Source of the DNA: Cocos nucifera
Lineage: Eukaryota; Streptophyta; Magnoliopsida; Arecales; Arecaceae
Length of the DNA stretch: 64,000 bases
Assembly: GCA_006176705.1 (NCBI GenBank)
Contig: QRFJ01000765.1
Span: 718,801 to 782,800 of the forward strand
Direction: 5' to 3'
Shown: positions 37,759-49,140 of the stretch, one piece after another
How positions within the stretch are numbered: the first letter of the stretch is position 1
Layout of the letters: the number at the start of each line of letters is the position of its first letter
The notes under the pieces: generated by a model
Seen by the model: only the letters and a program-made list of their open reading frames with translations
Told to the model about the DNA's origin: nothing
The model's database searches: none
Translations under genes and position numbers: made by a program

Positions 37759-39640
37759 ATCTGCACAAAGAAAACTCATAACCTAATTAGTAATTGATTC
37801 ATTAAATCTAAAGATTCGGATTTTCAATCAAAAAGTTCTTCCACTATTTTATTCGAATTGATAGCCTCTACCTCTAATTCGAGGAATTATCCTAATTTCT
37901 TAGTGGGTACTAGAATCCACATAGACTACACATGAGCCCAATTTTGGTTGGCCAACCCATGTGCATCTAAGGGTAGGTTCATAACCAATTGTTTCTCCAA
38001 ACAACTTCTAGTAATTAAATTTTACCCCAGCCCCTGATCAGTTGACTTTGGCCTTCTCAGAAAAGGGTCCAATTAGGTCCAACCATTAACATGACCATAC
38101 TTGGCCCATCTAACCAATGAATGATCAAGCCCAATTTTGGTTGGCCCACCTGACCACCATTTAGAAAGATGTATCCAAGAGATCATATAATGAATGATAA
38201 TTTCATCAACCGATAAGCACCAGACCTTTGGGCCTCCAATGATTATCCAACTGATGGACCCATTATCATCCATTTTAATGAGAGGCTATGATCCAATTAT
38301 CATATAACTATTTTATTTTAGGGACCTAATAATTTTAAAGAATTTAATTTGAAGATGAGGGAAGGTGAGATGAACCAGCTTGTCATGATCCTCCCATTAA
38401 CTTCACCAAGTCAACTTAAGGGAGACCATTAATATACCTAAATCAGTCAAACTAATATACCTAGATGACATGGGTCAGCTCGAATAGTCAAGTGATCTGA
38501 TCAAAATATAATTTCACCAAGAGATCAGGTAAGTTCGATCAGTGGGAGGATCTGCCAAAGCTTGCCTTAGACACCATCAAAAATGGTCAGGTAAGTAGGC
38601 TGCCAATTAAAGACCACCGATCTAGTTTTTCTTAGATACCAACTAGTTTAATTAGTTTCAATTAGCTCAACCTAACAGTTCGTGCTATATCGTGTAATCA
38701 AGAATCAAGTCCATCCTGGGTCTCATTAGAGACATAGACTTGATCAACTACAACTATTGTAATTAATCTAGAGAATCCTTGACCTAATCTAAGATAATAA
38801 TTGATTCGATTTAGTCAACTCTCTAATTAAGTTCATTCTTTAATCTAACCCTAGGTCTAATCTAATTATTGGACCTAATCTCCACTAATCCATTTAACCC
38901 AATGTATTATGATTCGTGTCTTAGGATCTTCAATTTACAATCCTAGATCCTAATCAAACAACTTCTTAATTTTTAATTAAGTTTTGGGCTGAGGATTGAG
39001 GTTCGACTTTTTTAAAAAAAAATTATATTTATAAAATATTTTTATAATATGGTTCTACTAATCAAGTTGCATGTTTGATTCATAATCAATATGCAAGTAA
39101 GAAGAGCATTTAATCTAAACAAGTTTATGTAATTGAAATAATTTCAACATCAATCAATCATAAGTCAACTTAGATCAAATCTAATATATTTATGATGATT
39201 AAAATTAGATTAAAATATTTTTAATCAGATCATAAAATTTTTTAGATCTAATCTAAAATTTTATGATCAAAATTTTAGATCGGCACATACTAGGACAATC
39301 TTTTCACTGTAAAGAGTAAATCTTAAAGCAGGACAACCTTATAAGATCAGTTCATGCAATCTAAAATTTTATTTTTAGATTTAAATTTTTTTTTAAATAA
39401 ATCATAGATAACATCAGATTATATCTAATAAATTTATGAATAATATTAGATCTATACGAACTAAGACAATCTTTGCACTATAAGGGGTAAAACTTACAGC
39501 AGGACAATCTTAAAGCAGTTCATATGATCTGAGATTTTAATTTTAGATTTAAATATTAGATTATTAATTAGATCTAATCAAAAAATAATCTAAGCATGCA
39601 TCAATAATCATATAATAATTAACTTAGCTCTGATACCAAT
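37759..39640 (-). other. Leader of C with primer-binding site and two stem-loops
   Basis: Non-coding. The primer-binding site at 39627-39638 reads TGGTATCAGAGC on the minus strand, an exact match to the usual initiator-Met site. Stem-loops stand at 39307-39328 (decayed) and 39478-39499 (one mismatch), both with 8-base loops. The region is collinear with the B leader. Confidence 0.82.
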
Positions 39641-42118
39641 TATAGGAACCAGATCTAGGGTTTCAGAGTTAGATCTTGAAACTTTTTCTAAATCAACTAC
39701 GGAAGACTCAAAATTAATCTAATTAATTCTAAATATAAGATAATCTCTAGATCTAAGATCATATTATATGATTATTGCATGACATTTAAATCTAAATCAA
39801 AAGTAAACAAAAAGAAAAGGTTGATCACATGAACTTAGATCTACATTACATCTCATGCATGTATGAAAAAAATAATAGATCAGATCTATTACCTGAGCGA
39901 GTTAAACATTCTAACTCGCTGATCCAGGCTTGAGGATGAAGTTGCAAGCCGTACACATATCCAATCTCTAGGAGCCGTCCACATGAGCGCACGATCACGA
40001 TCAAAAATCTAGATGCTAGAAATCAGCACAGTATGCTAGTACTGCGCTGATCTTTCTTCGACGGTTAATCAGATACCTCCTTTCTTCTATATTGGACTCT
40101 TCCAAAGAGGAGGAGAAGAGGTTTTAGATATGAGACACTCTAAGAAAACCCAAGAAAGAAAAAATAGACGAAATGAACACAGCAACCTTAGAAGAAGACC
40201 CTCTTCTTCTTCTCTTTGCTCTCACCTAGACATCTAGCTTTGTGTCTAGTGAATCTCAATGTCTAGAGGTTCTCTCTTCTTAATTTTCACACACCTCAAA
40301 GCCCTCTCAAAGGTATATAACCCACAAAAATTTCAAGCCAAAATTCATTCAAAATATATAAGAAAAGAAGAGTCCTTGTTTAGGTCAAATACTAGACAAG
40401 GAAAGGTCAAACAGGGTAAGTCAAGAGGCACCCAACTCTTGGACACCCCCTCCAAAATTTTTGGCAAGTACCAACAAAGAAAGGCACATAAGAAAATGGG
40501 TTTCTCATATGGAATAAGAAAGAAATTAATTAGAAGAGGGGGTAGCACCTTTTGGGAAGAGTTTGGGTTTGTTAGGATTCCATCTCATAGAATCCAATAT
40601 CAAAACAAACTCCTTCTTTGACTTGGTCTTCTACCTAATTACCATATAAAAAAAAGAGGGAGAGAGGGGGTGTACGTGAAGATCAGGAAGTAAAGAATTT
40701 TTCATGAAAAATATCAAAAAAATAGGCATGGGGGTGTTGGGACTAAGGTGGTGCAAGGAGGAATCCTAATCTTACTAGGATTCTATCTATGACTTGGTCA
40801 AAGTAGTTTTTTAAACCAAATTAAATCAAAACCAACTCAACCAAATTAAATTATATTCTAATCCAATTAATTATTCAATTAAATTAGATTTAATTTTTAT
40901 TTAATTTTTTAATCAAATTAAAAAATTGGGTTGATCTAAGTCCTAGTTAGACTAGGACTAGTTTTTCCTTGCACTTGACTTATCCAATAAGTCAATTGGA
41001 CTTGATCCAATCAAGCCCAAACCAAATCTAATTAAATCATATTTAATTATACTTAATCTCAGTTCTTTGGCTTAATCAAATTAAGCTAATTAGCAATCGA
41101 ATTGCTAATCAATCCTCCTACAATATTTATGCTAGGTTAAACATCAATCGTATTGATCGTTTAATCCTAGAACGATTCTCAATCATTGATCAACCATCCG
41201 ATCAGATCATGAGCTCTAATGTATGTAACCTCATACATCTGAACTTAAGCCGATAGCATAAAAATAAATTTTTGTATCAATCAAAATGACCATGTAGTAA
41301 TGATATCCGACGGTCGGATAGGTCAAATATGTAGAATACCATACTTAGAACCCATGCGGATATAGTTTTCATATAATTCATTCTCTTGACCAAAATGCTC
41401 ATAGAATACCTTAGTGTTCAACTATCAACTCTGATCAAATTATCCATATTGTATTTCAAAATATCAAATTCATCTGATGGATTATCCTAACCAAGGTTTT
41501 GCTATATTGAAATACAGTGATACATTCTTCTCCAACTCTTAGAGTGGTCAATTCCATCTTGATCATACATCGACTTTGTAAGTATTTAACTATGCTCAGA
41601 AACCTTTCGTTACTGAATTAAAAATTTAGTTAATCCGATACCAAAGCACAGTGAGTTGCTTGCAAGTCATTAAGGTGATATCAGGTCTAAGGGATACTTA
41701 TACCTATATCCCATCAGAGATATCCTCGATAATAGAATGCTCTGGAGTTAGTCATGTTTAATGATGATGTATCCATACATTTTACCTATATACCATACCA
41801 GTATCTCCACACTTCTTGATTAAGAGGACAACCAACCTATATGGCATACAACGACCTATGCTCGATAGACACTATCATCCTATTTAATAGTCTATCATTT
41901 GGTCGTGAACTAATTTAAGGACTAATCGATAAGTTCTCTCTTTATCAAACCTAAATAGTCCTAAGGACTTCATCATAAAAAATGAAGTTCGTTAGAAGAT
42001 GAAGACTTATGATGAAAAACATGCTAAAATATTTTATTTATCAATGATCAATTACATATACAAAGTAGCTCAACCATTAACAAGCTAACAATTGGCTTTT
42101 CAGATACAATTTCCAATA
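39641..42118 (-). repeat. 5' LTR of C
   Basis: Begins TATAGGAACC (TG decayed to TA) next to the primer site and ends CCAATA (from CCAACA) at 42118. It is 2478 bases long and collinear with 31311-33786. Confidence 0.92.
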
Positions 42119-42407
42119 GAAGTAGCACCCTCCCTAGATGGTTTGGTCCTGCTCTACTATGACAGCACTGGTGCCATAGCTCAGATGAAGGAACTAAAGG
42201 CACACTAGCAGATGAAGTACATCCTACGCCACTTCCATCTGGTTCAGGAGATTGTGGATCGAGGTGACGTCAACCTTCAAAAGATCGATGAAAAGAAGAA
42301 TCTGGCTGATCCCTTCACTAAAGTCCTAGTGATAAAGGAGTTCAACAACCATAAGTCGAAGATGGATATTAGATACTATGCCGAGTAGCTTTAGAATAAG
42401 TGAAAGT
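42119..42407 (+). pseudogene. Element B: end of RNase H and polypurine tract
   Basis: The gene resumes after C with L-L-Y-Y-D-S-T-G-A-I-A near 42150-42185, H-F-H-L-V-Q-E-I near 42230, A-D-P-F-T-K-V near 42305 and a stop near 42388. One stop replaces a Gln or Arg near 42208. A purine-rich stretch, AGAATAAGTGAAAG, leads into the 3' LTR. Confidence 0.88.
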
Positions 42408-44871
42408 TGTTAAAAAATATGTCTCAAAGCTAATCATCAGCTTGTTGATGGTTGAGCTACATTATATCTATAATTAATTCATTAATAAATAAAATATATA
42501 TTTGATATTTTTCATTATAAAGTATTCATCTTCTAATGAACTCCATTATTATGATAAAGTTCTTAGGACTATTTAGCTTCAATAAAGAGAGAATTTATCA
42601 ATTAGTCCTTAAATCTGTTCATGACCAAATGATAAGCTGTTAATTAGAATGACAGCATCTATCGAGAATAGGTCACTATATGCCATATAGGTTGGTTATC
42701 CTCTGAACCAAGAAGTATGGAGATACTGGTATAGCATACTGGTGAGATGTATGAATACATCATCATTGAATGTGATCAACTTCAGAACATTCTGCTATCA
42801 AGAATATCTCTTATGGGATATAGATATAAGTATCCTTTAGACCTGAGATCACCTTAGTGACTTACAAGCAACTTACTATGCTTTGTTATCAGACTAACTA
42901 AATTTCTAATTTAGTAATGAAAGATTTCTAGGTATAGTCAAGTACTTGCAAAGTCAGAGTGTGATCAAGATGGAATTGACCATTCCAAGAGTTGGAGATG
43001 AATGTATCACTGTATTTCAATATAGCAAAATCTTGGCCAAGATAATCCATCAGATGGATGTGATATTTTGAAATACAATGTGGATAACCTGATCAGAGTT
43101 GACAGTTCAACTCTGAGATATCCTACAAGTATTTGGGTTAAGAAAATGAATTATGTGAAAACTATATCTGCATGGATTTTAAGGATGTTGTTCTATACAT
43201 TCGGCCTATTCGATCGTCGGATACCATTGCTAGATGATTAGTTTGATTGATATAAGAATTTATTTCTATACTATCGTCTTAGGTTCGAACCTATGAGATC
43301 ATAGATATTAGAGCTCACGATCTGATCGAATGGTTGATCAATGATTGAGAATCATTCTAGGGTTAAACAATCAATACGATTAATGTTTAACCTAGTGCAA
43401 GTATTATGGGAGGATCGATTAGCAATTGGATTATCAATTGATTTAATTTAATTAAATCAGAGAGTTGAGATTAAGTCTAATTAAATATGATTTAATTAAA
43501 TTTAGTTTAGGCTTGATTGAATTAAGTTCAATTGGCTTATTGGATAAGCCAAGTGCAAGAAAGAACTAGTCCTAGTTCAACTAGGACTCGGATCAACCCA
43601 ATTTTCTAATTTGATTAAAAAATTAAATTAAAATTTAATTTAATTTAATTTAATTTAATTTTTAATTAGGTTATCATCTAATTTAATTTGGTTGACTTGA
43701 TTTTGATATAATTTGGTTTGAGAAATTACTTTGACCAAGTCAAAGATGGAATCCTAGTAAGACTAGGAATCCACCTTGCACCACCTTAGCTCTCCATGCC
43801 TCATGCCCTATTTTTCCTCTTTTTTATGTGACAAATACCTTTCTCCTAGGCCTTCTCATGCATGCCCTCTTCTCCTCTCTTTCTCCTAAGAAAATTAGGT
43901 GGTGGACCAAGTTAAAGATGGAAATTTATTTTGGTTTCAAATCCTATGAGATAGTATTTTGAAAGATCAAAACTCTTCCTCCTAAGTGTGTCACCCACCT
44001 CCCTAATTTCTCTTAGATTCCCATGATAAAAATAAGAAGGTTTTGTGCACCGTTCTCTGATTGTTCATGCCAAAAAATTCTGGAGAGGTGCCTTTTGTGG
44101 TCTTTCCTTGTCTAGTTTTTGACTTGGATAAGGAGTCCTCTTCTCCTATATATTTTGGATGAGTTTTAGCCTAAAATTTTCATGAAAAATAGACCATTAA
44201 GAGTGCTTTGAGGTCTGTGAAAATCAAAGAGAGAAAGTCCTTGGGCATTGGGGTTTTATAGACACCAAACTAGGTGTCTATATGAGAGCAAAGTGAAGAA
44301 GAAGAGGTTCTTCTAGGGTTGCTATGTTCATCTCTTTCCTTCTTCTTTATTTGAATTTTTTGAGAGTGTCTCACATGTGAAACCTCCTCTCCTCCTTCTC
44401 CTCTTTGAAAGAGTCTAAATTCCAAAAAAGAAGACATCTGATCGACCATCAAAGAAGGATCAGTACAGTACTAGCATACTATGCTGATTTCCAGCATCTA
44501 AATTTCTAACCATGATCGTGGGCTCATGTGGACAACTCCTAGAGGCCGGATGCATGTGTGGCTCGTAACTTCATCCTCAAGCCTAGATTAGCAATTTAGA
44601 ATGTCTAACTTACACAGGTAATAGATCTAATCTATTATTTTCATACCTGCATTAGATGTAGTGTATATACATGTTGATGTGATCAATATATTTTAATTTC
44701 TTCTTTAGATTTAAATTTTTAATTTAATAACATACCATGATCATGTAATAGATTTTAGATCTAGAATATTTTTAGATATTTAAAATTAATTTTGATTAAT
44801 TTTAGTCTTCCGCTGCTTGATCTTAAAAAATTTCAAGATCTAGCCCCAAAATCCTAGATCTGGTTCTTTCA
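42408..44871 (+). repeat. 3' LTR of B
   Basis: Starts TGTTAAAAAATATG and ends GTTCTTTCA, 2464 bases, uninterrupted. It serves as the reference for the split 5' LTR. The AAAAT target repeat follows. Confidence 0.92.
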
Positions 44872-44876
44872 AAAAT

Positions 44877-45420
44877 ATCTCTCAGATAAATAATGTTTTG
44901 CCTTCATGTTCAACATCCTCACGATAGCTGATAACTGCAAATGATTTTTACAACCTGGCCATACCTCCTGTTTAGCAGCTCCTAACATATTATACAATTT
45001 CTAAACTGATGGATTTGGAGGTTCCTCCGTATCATTCGAAAAGAGATCAGGACCTACAGCATTTATTACCATCTGCTGGTATGCATTGGATGATGTAGTC
45101 TCAACATCTGGAACAAGCACTTCTATCCTAAATTACGTGTTTTGATTAACTTCAACATTCACTCTTCTAGTTTTCCCATACAGAATCTATTGATAATAAT
45201 TCGATATAAAGCCATACTTTATCAAATGATACCTAACCGTATTCTCGTCAACAAAGCTACAATTCTGACATTTATGAAAATTACAGGGACACTTGAGTTT
45301 GTCCCCGTCCATACATTCTGGATAACTTTTAGCAAAATCAATAAATTCTCCTAAACCTTGTAAGAAATCTTGATTTAATAGGCCATCCTTAAGCCTGGAA
45401 TACATCCACGTCTTATCCAA
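44877..45420 (-). pseudogene. TNP2-type transposase of CACTA E, N-terminal part
   Basis: The ATG at 45418-45420 opens a transposase-associated domain: M-D-K-T-W-M, then C-P-C near 45295, C-Q-N-C near 45265 and a Y-H-L-I-K-Y-G-F block near 45215. The domain usually binds zinc. A stop follows near 45175 and others near 45100 and 44985. The next part, with W-P-G-C-K near 44945, runs to 44877, where retrotransposon B breaks the gene; the rest begins at 10695. The order and the frame match TNP2 proteins of other plant CACTA elements. Confidence 0.87.
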
Positions 45421-45910
45421 ACTCCTGTTGTCAATCTATGTTATTATTAGAGAATATTAGCTTTTCGTATAATTATTAAATATATAATGTGTACCTAAAT
45501 CTCTTAGCTCCATTTTTATATTGAAATGTAAGGACCTAGCCCATTCGAAAATGCAATGTCACTTCCAACAAAGATGAATAATGTATGTCCATTCAAAAAT
45601 GCAATAGGTTTCTAACTATAAGAAAAACTCTACTAAAAATTTGATAGAGTTTTTCCATAAAATTTCAGATATCATTAAAAAATTAATATAAAATTCAAAT
45701 ATCATAAAAAAAATAAAAATAATATTATTATTTTTATTATTATTATTAGCAAGTTACCTGTAATTTAATACTAAAAAAATGAGAAAGGAAGAATCACATG
45801 CATGGTGGCTAGTAGGGTTTTATTATTTCACCGAATCACCTAAAACCTGTCATCCACTGCTCCTAGTTAGTAGACTCAGCATTATTAAAACAAAAAATTC
45901 CTCCATGCCA
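45421..45910. other. Upstream region of the CACTA E transposase
   Basis: AT-rich, no coding support. It holds an ATT microsatellite at about 45720-45750. By position it is the first intron or 5' untranslated part of the transposase gene. Confidence 0.5.
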
Positions 45911-46320
45911 TCCCATATGGAGAGGGGAGAGGGGAGAGGGAGGAGAGGGGAGAGGGAGGAGGGAGCCGAGCGAAGGAGGAGGCGGAGCTGAGCAGAATGA
46001 GAGGCGGAGGAGGAGATCGTTCCATATGAGGAGGAGGCAAAGGGGGAGGGAATCGATGGAAGGAGGCAGAGGGAGGAGGGGGTCGCGGAGGAGGAGGAGG
46101 CGGAGGGAGTTGTCCCAGACGGCGAAGGAGGAGGAGGCAGAGGGGGGAGGGAGCCGAGCGGAGGAGGAGGTGCAGAGGGGGTAGGAAGCCAAGCAGAGAA
46201 CGGGAGGTCCCGAATGGTGGAGAAGGAGACAGAGGGGGGAGGGGGTCAATCAGAGGAGGAGGAGGCAGAGGGAGGAGGTCGTGGATGGAGGAGGAGGAGG
46301 AGGCAGAGGGGCCCAACCCT
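45911..46320 (+). repeat. GGAGGA-type purine block
   Basis: Four hundred bases of imperfect GGA and GGAGGC repeats, very different in composition from the AT-rich surroundings. Larger units of about 60 bases recur, with GAGGAGGAGGCAGAGGG seen several times. Overlapping open frames on both strands give only Pro/Ser- or Gly/Arg/Glu-rich repeats. Confidence 0.8.
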
Positions 46321-46560
46321 ATTCACCGATGATTTGGAGGAAAAAAAAAGGGTTTATGATTACTCACCGGAGAAGGAGGTTGCCGCCGATCCAACCACCA
46401 TCGTGCACTGCCGCCGCTGTCGATTGGTCACCAAGGAAGGGGAAGACGAAGAGAAAATGGTCAGATGGGGTATTCATCGAACTCGGGAAGTCGAGAAGTC
46501 GAAGGGCACGAATAGTAAAAAAAAGCCAGAAAATTAGCAACGAAAATAACTAATTTTCTA
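46321..46560. other. GC-richer segment next to the purine block
   Basis: A short GC-rich stretch with several CpG and CCGCC groups (46380-46430). En/Spm has a GC-rich untranslated first exon next to one terminus; by position this could be the equivalent, with transcription leftward. That is inference; no protein is supported. Confidence 0.45.
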
Positions 46561-47660
46561 ATTATTTTATTACCATTCCATTTCTAATTAAAAAAGCAGA
46601 AAATTCAACCCATTTCTATATTTTGATGTAAATAAAAAAATTATTAAATTAATTTTGATGGATACATTAACTAATTTCTGGATTGAGTAGTTCTTTATAT
46701 ACATAATTATATAAGAATATTTCTTAATGGAGCAGTTATTTCTTGATGAAGTAGTTAGAAAGTGGTCAGGTTAGTGCCAGATGTGGTGGCTAATCTTAAG
46801 GTTGAAGAAGGTGCTAGTTGGAGAGACGGAGAGAAAAAGATACGAGCAAGATGAAATTATCGATATAAAAATAATTAAAAAATAATTATTATCAAATATT
46901 TTAATAATTAAAATAACTAAATTGGTTATATATATATTAATTAATAATATATTAAGTTAATTTATGTAATATTTAAAAATTTTATTTTAATTTATTGTAA
47001 AATATAAAATAATATTAAAATAATTTTTAATCTTGAAACACATTACAAATGAAAAAAAAATTTGTTACTAAGCTTAGAAATGGATATTAATTATCTGTTG
47101 GTAAATTAGAAATGGAACCACGTTTCATTTTTTATATTAAAAATAAAAAAAAATTTCATTGCTAACATTAGCAATAGATTTTTTTTTCTATTGCTAAATC
47201 TAGAAATTGATGATTTTTCCATTACTGAAATAGAAATGAAAGTACTATCCATTGTTAAAATCTGCAATGGAAAGAAATTATGTTTCTATTTTAGCAACAA
47301 ACGATGGTTCCATTTCTAAATTTAGTAACAGTTCGTGCTTTGATTTCTAAATTTAAAATATAAAATTTTATCCATTTAAAAATTAAAAATAAAATTATTA
47401 TTTATTTCTAAATTTAGCAATCAAAAGCTTTCTGTTTCTAATCTCCATTGCAATTCCATTTCTAATCAATTTCAAAATTTCCTGCCAAATATTAATGCTT
47501 AACTTAGAAATAAAAAGTTATTCATTTCTAAATTCCATTGCAAATCCATTTCTAAACAGTTTCTAATATCTTTTATCATATTTTGTTTATTTTTTGCAGA
47601 TTAAAAATGGAAAAAATCTGTTTCTAATTTTCGTTGCAATTATGGCTATTTCTTGTAATA
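46561..47660. repeat. Right subterminal repeat array and TIR of CACTA E
   Basis: The same ATTAGAAATGG / ATTAGCAATGG motifs as at the left end recur in both directions, densest from 47050 to 47650. The terminal repeat is the last 11-13 bases. The stretch 46670-47040 has few motif copies and is plain AT-rich DNA. Confidence 0.83.
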
Positions 47661-49140
47661 GGAGAGTATGTATCAAAGAAATCTTCATCCTTTTTTTTGT
47701 TTGAAACCTTTAGCAATCAACCTTGCCTTAAATTTATCAATGCTACAATCAAATTTTAATTTCTTCTTAAATATCCATTTACAATCAATAGTTCTATATT
47801 TAGGTAGTAAATCAGCTAATACCCATATGCCATTATCTTTTAAGGATTCCATTTCATCTTTAATTTCTTCCTTCCAAAAAACTAAGTCAATAGAAGTTAT
47901 GACTTGTTGATAATTAATTGGATCATCTTCTACTAGAAAGGATGTAACAAAATCAGGACCAAAAGAATTTTCTTTTCTAGCCCTTTTACTCCTTCTAAGC
48001 TCATGACTATCATCTAACACTTCATTATTTTGATTTCTAACAATAGAACTATATTGAGCACTAGTTTCAATTTTTTTCTTCATAGGACAAATATTTTCAA
48101 AGAATTTGGCATCTCTAGCCTCAATTATAGAGTTAGTACCAAAAACATTATTTTTACTTTTAATTACTAAGAACCTATTCACAACACTATTTTGAGCATA
48201 ACTAATAAATACACAATTATTTGTTTTTGGTCTAATTTTTCTCTTTTTAACATCAAGAATTCTTATTTTAGCTAAACACCCCCACACTTTTAAATAGCTC
48301 AAATTTGGCTTATAACCATTCCATAATTCCTAAGGTGTTTTATTACTTTTTATTGGTGGAATTCTATTTAACAAATGACAAGCAGACAAAATTGCTTCCC
48401 CCCAATATTAGAAGGTAACCCCAAACTAATAGGCATAGCATTTAGTATTTCTTTTAGTATCCTATTTCTCCTTTTAGCTATTCCATTTTATTCAGGTGTA
48501 TATGGTGCTGTTATTTCATGTATCATGCTATTTTATTCAGGTGTATATGGTGCTATTTGAATCATATTCTCCTCCTCTATCAGTTCTTAATCTCTTAATT
48601 CTTTTATCTTTTTGATTCTCTACTTTAGTTTTAAATTTAATAAAAGCATCTAAAGCTTCATCTTTTGTTCTTAACAAGTATAGAGCTATATATCTAGAAG
48701 AATTATCCACAAATATTATATAATATTTCTTACCTCCTTTACTCATTTGATTTCTAAATTCACCAAGATCACTATGGATTAAACCTAGAAGTTGTGATTC
48801 TCTAGAAGCGACAACTTTAAAATTTTTCTAAGCAAATTTAGCCTCAACACAAGTCATGCATTTTTCAAAATTTGTGTTAGATACATTTGGAATTAAGCTA
48901 AATTTACTTATTCTTTTAATTGATGCAATATTTATATAGCCTAATCTACATAGCATGCCAAAAATTTAAGGAATCAACAAGATAAGTAGAAGTACTAGAA
49001 ACTTTATTAATATAATCAACAAGTATATTCAACACAAATAAGCCCCCATGACAATATCCTTTTCCCACAAAATTTTCATTACCGGTCAAAATCAGCTTAT
49101 CAAACTCAAACGCTAGTTCGGCACCAACCTTATTCAACAA
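47661..49140 (-). pseudogene. Copia A: integrase and start of reverse transcriptase
   Basis: Reading leftward: a zinc-binding pre-integrase block ending C-R-L-G-Y near 48945, the first Asp in F-V-D-N-S-S-R (about 48710), the second in R-T-D-R-G-G-E-Y (about 48570), a short duplicated segment where P-Y-T-P-E is expected (48485-48554), the L-N-R-I-P-P block (about 48365), G-C-L-A-K-I (about 48275), a linker, and reverse transcriptase from C-K-W-I-F-K-K near 47785 to the border at 47661. A one-base shift lies near 47690. The gene continues at 4849. Stops near 48325, 48450 and 48530. Confidence 0.86.

Larger units (their letters stand above)
31311..42118 (-). mobile_element. Ty1-copia retrotransposon C, nested in the RNase H of B
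   Basis: C lies in reverse with full-length LTRs at both ends (31311-33786 and 39641-42118). The target duplication is GGAGT at 31306-31310 and GAAGT at 42119-42123, one mismatch. B's RNase H continues after it. Length is 10,808 bases. Its reading frames are the least broken of the three relatives. By eye the two LTRs differ at roughly one base in ten over their first 180 bases, so the insertion is old. Confidence 0.93.
10701..44871 (+). mobile_element. Ty1-copia retrotransposon B, inserted in the CACTA E transposase and itself carrying D and C
   Basis: The element starts TGTTGG at 10701 and ends TTTCA at 44871. It is flanked by the same five bases, AAAAT, at 10696-10700 and 44872-44876. Its order is 5' LTR (10701-12190 and 24698-25703), primer site, leader, gag, protease, integrase, reverse transcriptase, RNase H and 3' LTR (42408-44871). 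Removing nested D and C leaves about 10.85 kb, nearly the size of C (10.8 kb). The transposase frame ending at 10700 continues at 44877, independent support for the borders. Coding parts are full of stops. Confidence 0.92.
4850..47660 (-). mobile_element. CACTA (En/Spm) transposon E, inserted in copia A and carrying nested retrotransposons
   Basis: The left end reads CACTACAAGAAA. The right end reads, on the opposite strand, TATTACAAGAAA, so the terminal inverted repeats match except for two G-to-A type changes. Both ends carry arrays of short subterminal inverted motifs. Inside, on the minus strand, are a TNP2-type transposase (45420 to 44877, then 10695 to 7676) and a TNPA/Transposase_24-type gene (7570-5633). 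Removing retrotransposon B leaves about 8.6 kb, normal for a CACTA element. The copia reverse transcriptase stops at the left border and continues at the right border, which proves insertion. A GGA is found at both flanks (4845-4847 and 47661-47663), fitting a 3-bp duplication, though two extra bases lie between the left GGA and the TIR. Confidence 0.88.

Noticed and set aside
31986..40621. Similar plus-strand open frames in the two C LTRs (32039-32278 and 40259-40621)
   Set aside because: Antisense to the element and explained by LTR duplication.
45863..46553. Overlapping Pro-rich and Gly/Arg/Glu-rich open frames on both strands
   Set aside because: They come from the GGA-type low-complexity block; no frame is favoured and no domain is seen.
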